Of a stretch of DNA of 64,000 nucleotides, positions 17,818 through 26,127 are shown in pieces. The position numbers were made by a program, and so were the translations under genes. The stretch is from Photobacterium aquae (GTDB lineage: Bacteria > Pseudomonadota > Gammaproteobacteria > Enterobacterales > Vibrionaceae). The notes below the pieces were generated by a model that did not search any database, was not told the DNA's origin, and worked only from the letters and a program-made list of their open reading frames with translations. The stretch's first letter is position 1. Every line of letters starts with the position of its first letter. Location: contig NZ_LDOT01000027.1 in assembly GCF_001029445.1 (NCBI RefSeq), positions 1 to 64,000 of the forward strand, read 5' to 3'.

Positions 17818-19083
17818 ATGGCAAGAACAACATCACAATGGCGAACTTGGGGCTGTGCTCTGTTAGTGGCCGGCTGTGCCTCTTTTTCGGTCACGGCGGC
17901 AGATGTGGAAGTGCTGCACTGGTGGACCTCCGGCGGTGAGGTGAAATCGGTTGAGCTGCTCAAGAAGCAAATGGCCGCCAAGGGGTATCACTGGAAGGAT
18001 TTCGCGATTGCCGGCGGGGGCGGTGAAAGCGCCATGACGGTGCTAAAGACCCGGGCCGTTTCCGGTAATCCGCCGTCAGCGGCACAGATCAAAGGCCACG
18101 AAATTCAAGAGTGGGGACGGCTGGGCTTTCTGACGGATTTGGACAACGTGGCCGATGATGAGCATTGGAGTGTGATTTTGCCACCCGTGGTCAGGCAGTT
18201 GATGCAGTACAACGGTAATTATGTTGCCGTTCCTGTCAATATCCACCGGGTCAATTGGCTGTGGGTCAACCCGCAGGTGATGAAGAGGGCTGGGGTTGAT
18301 GTACCACAGACCTTGGATGAGTTTTTTGCGGCTGCGGATAAAATTAAACAGGCGGGTTTTATCCCGTTGGCCCACGGCGGACAACCTTGGCAGAATGTGA
18401 CCTTGTTCGAGGCAGTCGCCTTGGCGGTACTCGGCCCGCAGGATTATCGCCGTGCTTTTGTCGGCCTTGATATGGATGTGCTTTCCGGCCCTAAAATGGT
18501 AGACGTTTTTACCCAGTTCCGCCGATTCCGTGACTATGTGGATCCCAACTATCGCGGCCGTACCTGGAACGAGGCCACCGCATTGGTGAGTCAGGGCCGA
18601 GCGGCGATGCAGATCATGGGCGATTGGGCAAAAGGGGAATTTGCGGCAGACGGCAAGGTGGCAGGGATCGATTACCTGTGTGTTGCCGCACCGGGTACCC
18701 GAGATTTGTTTACCTACAATATCGATAGTTTTGCGTTCTTCAAGCAGGCAAAACCAGAAGGGCGTGCGGCGCAGGAGGATCTGGCCCGTGCAATACTGAA
18801 TCCTGATTTTCAGGCGGAGTTTAACCAGCACAAAGGCTCGATCCCGGTGCGTATGGACATGGACATGGGGCGGTTTGATCAGTGTGCCCAGGCCTCTATG
18901 GCAGCATTCAAGCAGTCGTTGACACATGGCGGGCTGGTGCCGAGCGTATCGCAGGGGCTGGCAACGACCAGCTATGTTCAGGCGGCTGTTTTGGATATCG
19001 TGAGTGACTATTTTAATGATACGCCGGTGGATCCGCATCTTGCTGCGGACCGTCTTGCTCGGGCAGTCAAAGCGGCGATGTAA
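17818..19083 (+). CDS. Periplasmic sugar (glucose-type) ABC-binding protein without its transporter
   Basis: A 421-residue solute-binding protein with a signal peptide (to about residue 28, SVTAAD). It closely follows Pseudomonas GtsA/GltB: EVLHWWTSGGE, FAIAGGGGESAMTVLK, RAVSGNPPSAAQIKG, VAVPVNIHRVNWLW, PLAHGGQPWQ and TYNIDSFAFFK. GtsA delivers glucose or mannose to a GtsBCD transporter, but no permease or ATPase gene follows here: the next gene is sixA after 190 bases. The start is 2 bases after the kinase stop with little ribosome site, which indicates translational coupling. A role as a co-sensor for the kinase, or for a transporter encoded elsewhere, is inferred. Confidence 0.92.
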   Translation: MARTTSQWRTWGCALLVAGCASFSVTAADVEVLHWWTSGGEVKSVELLKKQMAAKGYHWKDFAIAGGGGESAMTVLKTRAVSGNPPSAAQIKGHEIQEWGRLGFLTDLDNVADDEHWSVILPPVVRQLMQYNGNYVAVPVNIHRVNWLWVNPQVMKRAGVDVPQTLDEFFAAADKIKQAGFIPLAHGGQPWQNVTLFEAVALAVLGPQDYRRAFVGLDMDVLSGPKMVDVFTQFRRFRDYVDPNYRGRTWNEATALVSQGRAAMQIMGDWAKGEFAADGKVAGIDYLCVAAPGTRDLFTYNIDSFAFFKQAKPEGRAAQEDLARAILNPDFQAEFNQHKGSIPVRMDMDMGRFDQCAQASMAAFKQSLTHGGLVPSVSQGLATTSYVQAAVLDIVSDYFNDTPVDPHLAADRLARAVKAAM

Positions 19084-19273
19084 GTCGGTATCTAATAAGT
19101 ACAGGCGAAACACCATTCGCCTTCTGTGAGTGGGTAGCGCTTGTTTTGAATTCGGCCGCTGAGATAACTTGGGTATATACTTAACTTATTGGTTTAGATG
19201 GGCTGTTTAACATCTTGGCTGGCATGGCTAGAACCTGCCAGCCGTATTGGCGTTAAGGTAATAGGGGGGAGCG

Positions 19274-19795
19274 ATGAAGTTATTATTTCTGGTTCGCCAT
19301 GCAAAGTCGTCGTGGGATGATACCCAGCTTGACGATCATGAACGTCCGCTCAGTAACCGTGGGCTGAAAAATATTCCCAAAATGATCCATCGACTCAACG
19401 GCTGGGTACTGGGGCCACAGCTGATTTTGACCAGTACCGCCTTGCGCGCCTCGCAGACGGCGTTTCATTTTTCCGAAGAGCTGGATTGCAAACCCAAGCT
19501 GGAAGCGCGCAGCGAGCTCTATACTGAGTCCCCGCTGGAGTTGATGGATGTGATCCACCATGCGCCAGACACCGTCGACAGGCTGATGCTGGTGGGCCAT
19601 AACCCTGCCGTTACCCAACTTGGGCAAATGTTTGGTTTGGAAGCTGACAATATTCCCACATGCGGTATTGCCGTGTTTCGCTTTGATGCCGATTGTTGGC
19701 AGGCGGTCGCAGAATCACAGGGTAAATGTTATTTCTTCGATTATCCCAAGCGTCGTCGTGGGGATGATCTATTGTTGGAAAGTGAAGGCGAATAA
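19274..19795 (+). CDS. sixA: Phosphohistidine phosphatase SixA
   Basis: A 173-residue histidine-phosphatase-superfamily protein. The catalytic RHA motif (R8-H9, LVRHAKSSW) and the second GHNPAVT histidine are intact. SixA removes phosphate from phosphohistidine in HPt domains or the nitrogen PTS. GGGGGAG lies just upstream of the ATG. A phosphohistidine phosphatase lies near a two-component operon and 10 kb from an HPt-bearing hybrid kinase; a functional link is speculative. Confidence 0.92.
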   Translation: MKLLFLVRHAKSSWDDTQLDDHERPLSNRGLKNIPKMIHRLNGWVLGPQLILTSTALRASQTAFHFSEELDCKPKLEARSELYTESPLELMDVIHHAPDTVDRLMLVGHNPAVTQLGQMFGLEADNIPTCGIAVFRFDADCWQAVAESQGKCYFFDYPKRRRGDDLLLESEGE

Positions 19796-19939
19796 ACGTA
19801 TTGCTTAGTAAGGCGAGTGAGCTACGTGGTGGGGACAAATCAAAGAAAGTGTCGATTTGCAACTAACTTATTGTGCTACAAGGGACTTGCTGAACAATTT
19901 TAGTTACTATACCACCACAATAATATTGGGTGGAATACT

Positions 19940-20284
19940 ATGAAAATTACCGTTGATGGCGGCTCTTTCAAGGTGGCAATCGAAACTGAATACGAAGGCT
20001 TGGTTTGCGAGGCCGAGGCAATTTACAACAAGACGCTAGAGCAGGCAAAATCCAATGATAAGGCCATTTTGCGTTTCCTGCAGATCATCCTTGACCATCG
20101 CGACAGTGACGATGCTATCGGTTACGCCGTGCTGGGCTTGCTAGGTTGGTATCATGTTGCGATTAATCCTGTCGCCGATCAGGATATCGAATTGAATCTA
20201 GCGAAGATTTTGCCGCACTTGATTAACCCATCGGGCGATCTTACGGCTACCAGCGCGAGTGAGAAAACAACGTTTCTTCATTGA
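19940..20284 (+). CDS. Uncharacterised small protein
   Basis: A 114-residue soluble protein that I do not recognise. It begins MKITVDGGSFKVAIETEYEG, is helical after that, and contains an internal hydrophobic stretch (AIGYAVLGLLGWYHVAI) that could be a buried helix or a weak membrane segment. GGTGGA precedes the ATG and a strong terminator follows 58 bases after the stop, so the gene appears real and monocistronic. Confidence 0.7.
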   Translation: MKITVDGGSFKVAIETEYEGLVCEAEAIYNKTLEQAKSNDKAILRFLQIILDHRDSDDAIGYAVLGLLGWYHVAINPVADQDIELNLAKILPHLINPSGDLTATSASEKTTFLH

Positions 20285-20341
20285 TCGCCCAATAATAGCA
20301 ACCCGGCGTATTATTTTACTGAACAAGCGGGTATGTGTAGA

Positions 20342-20372
20342 GCCTAATGGTATTTGCCGTTAGGCTTTTTTA
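20342..20372 (+). terminator. Terminator after the 19940 gene
   Basis: GCCTAATGG / CCGTTAGGC (one wobble pair, short loop) followed by TTTTTTATTTT. Confidence 0.8.
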
Positions 20373-20469
20373 TTTTGGATTTTTATCAGACGTATGATGC
20401 TATTTGGGCGTTGAAATGCACAAATATCAATTTGTTGGGTGATATTTGGACGGTTGGTTTGTTTGGGGG

Positions 20470-20498
20470 TTTACAACGTTCCCAACACCTATTATTAT
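20470..20498 (+). promoter_or_regulatory. Promoter of the tRNA-Ser-tRNA-Asp operon
   Basis: TTTACA (20470-20475), a 17-base spacer and TATTAT (20493-20498). The tRNA-Ser begins 14 bases after the -10 box, with a GC-rich GCCGC discriminator as expected for stringently controlled stable RNA promoters. Confidence 0.7.
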
Positions 20499-20511
20499 TC
20501 GCCGCACTTAC

Positions 20512-20602
20512 GGAGAGATGGCTGAGTGGTTGAAAGCACCGGTCTTGAAAACCGGCATACGTTTATAGCGTATCTAGGGTTCAAATCCCTATCTCTCCGC
20601 CA
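20512..20602 (+). tRNA. tRNA-Ser (anticodon TGA)
   Basis: A 91-base class II tRNA with an encoded CCA. Acceptor stem GGAGAGA / TCTCTCC, anticodon loop CTTGAAA on an ACCGG / CCGGT-type stem, a long variable arm (CATACGTTTATAGCGTATC) and T-loop GGTTCAAATCC. TGA reads UCA codons. Confidence 0.96.
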
Positions 20603-20642
20603 CATTCTAGAAATCGGGTTAAACCGGGTTTCATACAGAATT

Positions 20643-20719
20643 GGAGCGGTAGTTCAGTTGGTTAGAATACCGGCCTGTCACGCCGGGGGTCGCGGGTTCG
20701 AGTCCCGTCCGCTCCGCCA
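20643..20719 (+). tRNA. tRNA-Asp (anticodon GTC)
   Basis: A 77-base tRNA with an encoded CCA. Acceptor stem GGAGCGG / CCGCTCC, D-arm AGTTCAGTTGGTTAGAAT, anticodon stem-loop CCGGCCTGTCACGCCGG and T-arm CGGGTTCGAGTCCCG. It lies 40 bases after tRNA-Ser, probably in the same transcript. Its last 9 bases form the start of the downstream 110-bp repeat. Confidence 0.97.
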
Positions 20720-20728
20720 CTACAACGA

Positions 20729-20757
20729 AGCCTCAGCAGAAATGCTGGGGCTTTTTT
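20729..20757 (+). terminator. Terminator of the tRNA operon (first of three)
   Basis: AGCCTCAGCA-gaaa-TGCTGGGGCT (one G-U pair) plus a T-run, 10 bases past the tRNA-Asp CCA end. Confidence 0.85.
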
Positions 20758-20839
20758 GTATGTGCTGAATTTAAGTTCGCCCTGCGGTCGAATGAGTCCC
20801 GCTGGAGTGCCAGCCCAGCCGCTCCGCCACTACACTGAA

Positions 20840-20867
20840 GGCTCAGTCGAATGACTGGGCCTTTTTT
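20840..20867 (+). terminator. Second repeat-borne terminator
   Basis: GGCTCAGTC-gaat-GACTGGGCC followed by six T residues. It is in copy 2 of the 110-bp repeat. Confidence 0.75.
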
Positions 20868-20949
20868 GTATGTGCTGAATTTAAGTTCGTCCTGCGGTCG
20901 AATGAGTCCCGCTGGAGTGCCAGCCCAGCCGATCCGCCACTACACTGAA

Positions 20950-20977
20950 GGCTCAGTCGAAAGACTGGGCCTTTTTT
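20950..20977 (+). terminator. Third repeat-borne terminator
   Basis: GGCTCAGTC-gaaa-GACTGGGCC followed by six T residues. It is in the partial copy 3 of the 110-bp repeat. Confidence 0.75.
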
Positions 20978-21161
20978 GTGCCGATCTTTTGCGGTTAGGT
21001 ATGGTTTTATACCTCAGATTATATTAAATATCACAAGCTTATAATTAGCTTCAGTTATAGCATTTTCTCTATTATCCAGTCAGCGAGAGCTCTATGTATA
21101 GTAAGCACTCGCTGATTAGGGTCTATATCAGCGAAAGAACGACAATAGGTAACAACACACG

Positions 21162-22289
21162 ATGAGCACGATGATTACGATTCCAACAACCATGCTTGGT
21201 TTCAATTATGATATTGAATTGGATAACTGGCATAACAAGTTGAGTGGTTGCCGTGTCTACCAGTCCGGCGAGCAGGAGCCATTGGATGGTGGGTTGGGGC
21301 TGGGTTTGGACTTGCTGTGTGGCAGCCAAGAAGGCCAGCAATGGCTTAGTACGATACCCGCTGACTTGTTGGCAATTACCGACGTTTTCCCTGAGTATCA
21401 ATACCAGATGTTGTGGTTAGCAGTAAACAGCTCTAGCGCCAGACAAATTCTGGAGTGCAGGCCGCTTTTGCTGGTATTGATTTGCGATAAGTACAATGTC
21501 GACAATGAGAAGGCGTTGGAGGTGGCGAATTTGGGACAGCGCGAGATACTGTCTCACTTGGGATTCGATTCATCTAAATCTGCCCTTAAATTCATCGATA
21601 AACTGGATCTTACGTATCAGCGCTCCAGTGAGCTGCCTCATGTTATTAAGCAGCTTGATAGCGCATTTTCCCGATTTAAAGTGTTTAAGCATTACCATCG
21701 CGTGAATTATAGCGCGTTGGCATTGGATCATACCCATCCATTTTTGACGGGGACCCGTCTTGGTATGGCTATTGCGCATAGCACGCGTCGTGAACGTCGT
21801 AATTTGGTGACTTATTTATCTGATACCTTGGCGCTGGGTCTAGCAATTGGTGGAGTTGATCCTGTACTTCGGGTGGAGAGGCTACACAGTGTCGAGCAAC
21901 TTATCGTATTGCATGATCAGTGGGTGGCGGTACAGCTGGAGCGGCGCTTTGAGGCCATGAAGCCGAAAGATACTGATAAGCCATACCCTGTATGCTTGCC
22001 CAATGCAGAAGGGATCCGTCAAATTGTTGATTATGATGACTTGTGCTTGGAAGCCAAGCAGCAGCGTCATTGTATCGCGGTATATCATAATCGTATTGCT
22101 GCTGGTCATTATGCGGCATACCGAATGGAAAGCCCAGAACGTATGACGATTGGTATTTTTATCAATAGGAAGAAGGCGTTTCCGTACGAAATATCACAAA
22201 TTGCAGGCTTTATGAATGCCATTCCTTCTGAGAAAACACGTCAGCGAGTTCATGCGTGGTTTGAGGAATGTAAGCAGCAGGGGCTATAA
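21162..22289 (+). CDS. PcfJ-domain-like protein
   Basis: A 375-residue soluble protein. The C-terminal ~80 residues match the PcfJ pattern: an acidic DDLCLEAKQQRHCIAVYHNRI segment with the conserved HC, a GHYAAYRM strand and a GIFINRKKAF strand, then a closing helix. PcfJ was first named in conjugative plasmid pCF10, and its function is unclear. The N-terminal ~280 residues are helical and unrecognised. It lies directly downstream of the tRNA-Ser/tRNA-Asp locus and its repeats, a typical position for acquired genes, but no integrase accompanies it. The ribosome site is weak; an in-frame ATG at 21171 is an alternative start. Confidence 0.75.
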   Translation: MSTMITIPTTMLGFNYDIELDNWHNKLSGCRVYQSGEQEPLDGGLGLGLDLLCGSQEGQQWLSTIPADLLAITDVFPEYQYQMLWLAVNSSSARQILECRPLLLVLICDKYNVDNEKALEVANLGQREILSHLGFDSSKSALKFIDKLDLTYQRSSELPHVIKQLDSAFSRFKVFKHYHRVNYSALALDHTHPFLTGTRLGMAIAHSTRRERRNLVTYLSDTLALGLAIGGVDPVLRVERLHSVEQLIVLHDQWVAVQLERRFEAMKPKDTDKPYPVCLPNAEGIRQIVDYDDLCLEAKQQRHCIAVYHNRIAAGHYAAYRMESPERMTIGIFINRKKAFPYEISQIAGFMNAIPSEKTRQRVHAWFEECKQQGL

Positions 22290-22327
22290 GTTAATACAGG
22301 GGTAGTATTTATCCTTAACAAATAATG

Positions 22328-22351
22328 GGCCTCGGCAGAAATGTCGAGGCC
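22328..22351. terminator. Convergent hairpin
   Basis: GGCCTCGGCA-gaaa-TGTCGAGGCC (one G-U pair) lies between the convergent PcfJ-like and NmrA-like genes. There is no clear T-run on either side. Confidence 0.4.
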
Positions 22352-22367
22352 TCGTATGATGATTCAG

Positions 22368-23309
22368 CTATTCATCATCAAAAACAAACGCGGGATCAGC
22401 AAGGGCTTGCGCGGGTGTCTTGGAAACCGTGTAATCCGGATACAGTTCCGATGCACGAACAGTCTCATCGGTAAACAATGCCAACTTGCCAATCACGTAG
22501 ATAACATAGTTGATACCCCATCGTTCGCGATCCGTCTCCGCCCCTTTTTTCGCCGTCACAGCATCGCTCGCCGTTAAACGCTGCTCCGTAATAAATTCTG
22601 AAGAAAAGTGCTCGTACTCAAACGAATGATCAGGATGAGACTTATGCAGCAAATCCAGCATCTCTGTTTGAGTTAACACGTTAAAATCTAACTGCACACA
22701 ACGATTTAGCGTACGATCATCGGTGACCGCCAGCGCAGCAATATGCCCGATATCATTGATTTCATGGGTATAGATCGGCAATTCCATGTCACCAAAGGTG
22801 GTGATTTTTCGGAAGAAGCGTAAGTTTGGCAAGAAGTAATCAAAAATCCCGCCGGTATAAATGAATGTCCAACCAATGCCAGACTTAAATAGCTTTTCAT
22901 GAAAGTCTTTCTTCACATCAAACAAGCTACCATCGCCATAATCCAACCCTCTAGTATGAGCGCCAAATTCCGTCGGTACAAAACGTTTCACGCCTGCTTG
23001 CAGCGCGGCTTCTAACCAGATGGGTTCAAGGTTTTTGATAACGTTCTGGTCACCCGGCACAGCACAGACTAAGGCATCCGCCCCCTGAATCGCCTGCGCC
23101 ATGAGATCCTGATCTGCTATGTTGCTCACTGCCACAATGCGCGCGCCTTTTTCGGCAAATTCTTGCAACTTATCCGATAAGCCTGATTGCACGTTACGTG
23201 TAATCGCGATGACATCATGACCCAACTTGAGCAAGGTGCGAGTCAACGGTGTACCCACTTGGCCTGTTGCACCAATAATCGCAATGGTCTGTTTTTTAAA
23301 TTCTGACAT
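22368..23309 (-). CDS. NmrA-like NAD(P)-binding oxidoreductase
   Basis: A 313-residue protein of the NmrA/isoflavone-reductase-like atypical SDR class. The N-terminal Rossmann motif is GATGQVGTPL (residues 13-22), and KRFVPTEFGAHTRG is the typical post-strand-4 motif. The family includes redox-sensing regulators and reductases, so enzyme activity is likely but the substrate unknown. GAGATACC precedes the ATG. It lies downstream of the NhaC-type antiporter on the same strand, and each of the two has its own copy of a 17-bp motif upstream. Confidence 0.85.
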   Translation of the reverse strand: MSEFKKQTIAIIGATGQVGTPLTRTLLKLGHDVIAITRNVQSGLSDKLQEFAEKGARIVAVSNIADQDLMAQAIQGADALVCAVPGDQNVIKNLEPIWLEAALQAGVKRFVPTEFGAHTRGLDYGDGSLFDVKKDFHEKLFKSGIGWTFIYTGGIFDYFLPNLRFFRKITTFGDMELPIYTHEINDIGHIAALAVTDDRTLNRCVQLDFNVLTQTEMLDLLHKSHPDHSFEYEHFSSEFITEQRLTASDAVTAKKGAETDRERWGINYVIYVIGKLALFTDETVRASELYPDYTVSKTPAQALADPAFVFDDE

Positions 23310-23394
23310 CGTGGTATCTCTTTTTGTTGTCTATCTGATAATCAAATTGTAGCGCTCACCAAGGCATAACTTCATGGTGAATGCGTTCAAAAAA

Positions 23395-23411
23395 ATGGTA
23401 AATATCGAACC
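23395..23411 (-). promoter_or_regulatory. Shared 17-bp motif, NmrA-like gene promoter (copy 1)
   Basis: ATGGTAAATATCGAACC on the plus strand, 85 bases upstream of the NmrA-like start. It is identical to the motif at 24917-24933 upstream of the antiporter gene. It is a likely binding site for the adjacent AraC regulator. Confidence 0.6.
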
Positions 23412-23445
23412 TTTTCATCTATTCCTTTCCGTTCCCCTCCGTACT

Positions 23446-24843
23446 CTACTGAATCAACTCATTCAGGTATCCCAATACGAAGTAACCGGCGAAGGCTAAG
23501 GCTGCCGCCTTAGTCACGATGGGTAGCTGTGTATTAAAATGACGCTCCGGTGTACACGCGGCGGCTGACGCGGCAACAATGACGGAGTCTGAAATAGGTG
23601 AACTTTGATCGCCAAAAACAGCGCCTGAAATCACCGCACCAATGACGACAGGAACAGAAAAGTCCATCGATACCGCCATCGGTATCACGATAGGCAGCAG
23701 GATACTCACAGTCGCGCCTGAACTCCCTGTTGAGAAAGATATGGCCATCCCCGTTAAGAAAATCATCGCTGGCAAATAAAGCGGCGCCACATTCCCGGAG
23801 ACTAATTGTGCAATCACCACCCCTGTTCCCAGCGACCCAATCACGCGACTGAATGTGAAAGCCAACAACAAGATACAAACCGCCGGGAAAATCCCCTTTG
23901 CCCCTTCCATCACCCACTTCAGGCTATGGCTTAATGGGATACCAGCGGCACGGAACACATACAGGCTGCCGAGTAAAGACACATAGCCGCTACAATAAAT
24001 GGCCTGACTGATATTGCCTGTGACTGCTGCCATCAATACGATACTGAGCACCAATAAATACAGCGGTGCCATACTCAACCACAAGGAGTGTGCATCCGGG
24101 GCATCTAACGAAAAGGGGCTAGGTTCAACCGTATTCAGTTTGTTAATCGGGCTCTTCATATGGGGTGGCTCAGTGATGTGAACTGACACATTAAAGTCAT
24201 GCTGCAGCAACGCCAATAACGGTACGCTCAACAAGATAAGCAGGGTGTAGAGTTGATAGGGTATGGCGTGCAACACATAGCCAATTGCCGCCCCCTGAAT
24301 AACCCCTTGATCGATTTGCGCTTGAACAAGACTGGTTAAAAACAGGCCCGCACTGCTGATAGGCAGCAACCAGGCAATGGGTGCGCCGGTACTATTGGCG
24401 ATAAAGGCAAGCTTTTCCGGTGATATGTCGTATCGCTTGAACAGTGGGCGCCCGACCACACCGACCACCATCATTGAACCGATACCCTCTAAACACATGA
24501 GCAAGCCGGCGACAAAAGCCAGCAACTGTGCCTGGGTGCGCCCCTTTATAAGCTGTCGCTTCACAGAGAGAAGATATAGCGCACGGTTAATCCCACCTGA
24601 TCGTTGCAGCAGGTGAATAATGGCCCCGATCATTAATATAAAGATCAAGCTCTGCACGGTGTCAGGTGAGGCGACCGTCAGCATAAATGTGGTACATGCC
24701 TCTTGGATGGCGTCAGCCAAAGAAGGAGCAAGAATGGCTGCCCCCACAACAATACCTGAAAAGATAGCCACGTAAGCCTTGCGGGTAGAAATGGCTAATA
24801 CAATCGCTAACAGAGGGGGAAATAAAGGAATATACGTGCTCAC
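23446..24843 (-). CDS. NhaC-family Na+/H+ antiporter-like carrier
   Basis: A 465-residue inner-membrane protein with about 11 hydrophobic segments. It has NhaC-superfamily features: TGSSGATVSILLPIVIPMA and the conserved GDQSSPISDS motif with charged residues in a membrane context. Family members exchange Na+ for H+ or couple Na+ to amino-acid or organic-acid transport. The start is a GTG with GGAGG 6 bases upstream. It is divergent from the AraC gene and precedes the NmrA-like gene, so the three look like one regulated module. The actual substrate cannot be read from the sequence. Confidence 0.85.
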   Translation of the reverse strand: MSTYIPLFPPLLAIVLAISTRKAYVAIFSGIVVGAAILAPSLADAIQEACTTFMLTVASPDTVQSLIFILMIGAIIHLLQRSGGINRALYLLSVKRQLIKGRTQAQLLAFVAGLLMCLEGIGSMMVVGVVGRPLFKRYDISPEKLAFIANSTGAPIAWLLPISSAGLFLTSLVQAQIDQGVIQGAAIGYVLHAIPYQLYTLLILLSVPLLALLQHDFNVSVHITEPPHMKSPINKLNTVEPSPFSLDAPDAHSLWLSMAPLYLLVLSIVLMAAVTGNISQAIYCSGYVSLLGSLYVFRAAGIPLSHSLKWVMEGAKGIFPAVCILLLAFTFSRVIGSLGTGVVIAQLVSGNVAPLYLPAMIFLTGMAISFSTGSSGATVSILLPIVIPMAVSMDFSVPVVIGAVISGAVFGDQSSPISDSVIVAASAAACTPERHFNTQLPIVTKAAALAFAGYFVLGYLNELIQ

Positions 24844-24916
24844 AACAGCCTCCAGTAATTCGAAGGCTTAGTGTAATCCGATGTACATTTTAGGCATGGT
24901 CAAATCAGGCCAAAAG

Positions 24917-24933
24917 ATGGTAAATATCGAACC
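24917..24933 (-). promoter_or_regulatory. Shared 17-bp motif, antiporter promoter (copy 2)
   Basis: ATGGTAAATATCGAACC, 73 bases upstream of the antiporter start and in the same orientation as the copy at 23395-23411. It lies between the antiporter and the divergent AraC gene, so it could also serve AraC autoregulation. Confidence 0.6.
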
Positions 24934-25003
24934 ATCAACGAACAACGGCGGCACATTCGCTGTTATACTTCATGCATTCTGACTATCGAAAGTAGTAAAC
25001 ACC

Positions 25004-25882
25004 GTGTCTATCCCGAGTATCGCATTTAATCACCAACAATCTCACCATGCGGAATTACAGATCCTGGATCTAACCGAACTTCGCCAACGCACCACCTTAC
25101 TCCACAACCCAGAGCATCCTCATCGGGTTCAATTCTTTGGCATTCTGTATATCGAGCAAGGTACGGGCCTGCATATGGTGGATTTCAAACAATATGCCTT
25201 TCAAGCAGGCTCGGTAATTTTCGTTCAGCGGGAACAAGTCCATAGCTTCGATTTCTCAAACAAACCGAAAGGTAAAATACTGTTATTTACCCAAGCATTT
25301 CTGGATCAGGTGCATGCTAATATGCAACTGCCTAACTACACCCCCACGCACTTGAACATTCAGCATTCTCCTTTACTTCAACTCGAGGCTAACGATCAGC
25401 AGAAAAGTCTCACATTGCTTCACCAAATGATCGATGAGATTGGTTCGGTACACAGTGATCCGCTCATTGTGATGTATTTCTTCTGTGCCTTTGCACTTTC
25501 ACTGCACCGCTTACGTCCTGAACTCAAACAAGACAAGCTTTCCCAAGTTATGAGTGTGCGATTTGCCCGTTTCTTTGAATTAATGCAGGCCAATTACCAT
25601 AAGACGCGTGATGCCAATTGGTATGCGTTACAACTGAACACGACGTATAAAACGCTCAATCATGTGTGCAAATTGGCAACAGGGCTTACTGCAAAACAAC
25701 TGATCGATGCCTTTAGCATATTAGAAATTAAGCGCCGCTTGGTGGTGGGTAATGTGACCACTTCACAAATCGCCTATGATTTTGGCTTTGAAGATGCAAG
25801 CAATTTTGTGAAATATTTTAAGAAGTTGACAGGAACGACACCGAGTCAATTTAGCCTGCATTATAAGAAGCCGATTTTGTAG
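25004..25882 (+). CDS. AraC-family transcriptional regulator
   Basis: A 292-residue regulator. The N-terminal ~150 residues form an AraC-type cupin sensor (FFGILYIEQGTG, FQAGSVIFVQREQVHSF). The C-terminal ~100 residues hold the two AraC HTHs (NWYALQLNTTYKTLNHVCKLATG, then TSQIAYDFGFEDASNFVKYFKKLTGTTPSQF). The only suitable start is a GTG. It is transcribed away from the antiporter and NmrA-like genes, which share an identical upstream motif, so it is probably their activator. Base composition across this module seems lower in GC than the flanking genes. Confidence 0.9.
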   Translation: MSIPSIAFNHQQSHHAELQILDLTELRQRTTLLHNPEHPHRVQFFGILYIEQGTGLHMVDFKQYAFQAGSVIFVQREQVHSFDFSNKPKGKILLFTQAFLDQVHANMQLPNYTPTHLNIQHSPLLQLEANDQQKSLTLLHQMIDEIGSVHSDPLIVMYFFCAFALSLHRLRPELKQDKLSQVMSVRFARFFELMQANYHKTRDANWYALQLNTTYKTLNHVCKLATGLTAKQLIDAFSILEIKRRLVVGNVTTSQIAYDFGFEDASNFVKYFKKLTGTTPSQFSLHYKKPIL

Positions 25883-26127
25883 AATTTTACTTGAATAACA
25901 TAATTGTATACTTCTTATGTTACCTATAAAAATAAAAAAGCTTTGCCTGGTTATGGATGATTTAAGCATTATTAATAATGTACGCCCATAGGGAATAGTT
26001 TAATTGAGTATAGATAAATGATTTGAGTAAGAAGCAGCCCGCTTAATATTACTTATTACAAGTCGTTTTATTTTTGCGAGCTACTTAATTTCTTATTTAA
26101 ATGATAATAATTGAAGGAGAGGTTTGC

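Larger units (their letters stand above)
20711..20980 (+). repeat. 110-bp tandem repeat derived from the tRNA-Asp 3' end (about 2.5 copies)
   Basis: Copies at 20711-20820, 20821-20930 and a partial one at 20931-20980. Each begins with the tRNA-Asp acceptor 3' strand (GCTCCGCCACTACA, GATCCGCCACTACA in the last), continues through a terminator hairpin and T-run, and ends in a degenerate T-arm-like segment (GAGTCCCG). Copies 1 and 2 are nearly identical from the T-run onward. This looks like unequal recombination of a former tRNA gene duplication, leaving 3' ends and terminators but no intact tRNA body. Confidence 0.85.

Noticed and set aside
19274-19795. sixA as a partner of the HPt domain in the hybrid kinase at 5863-8799
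   Set aside because: The two genes are 10 kb apart on opposite strands; no positional evidence beyond general SixA-HPt chemistry.
20526-20768. An 80-codon frame running through tRNA-Ser and tRNA-Asp
   Set aside because: It overlaps both structural RNAs and cannot be a gene.
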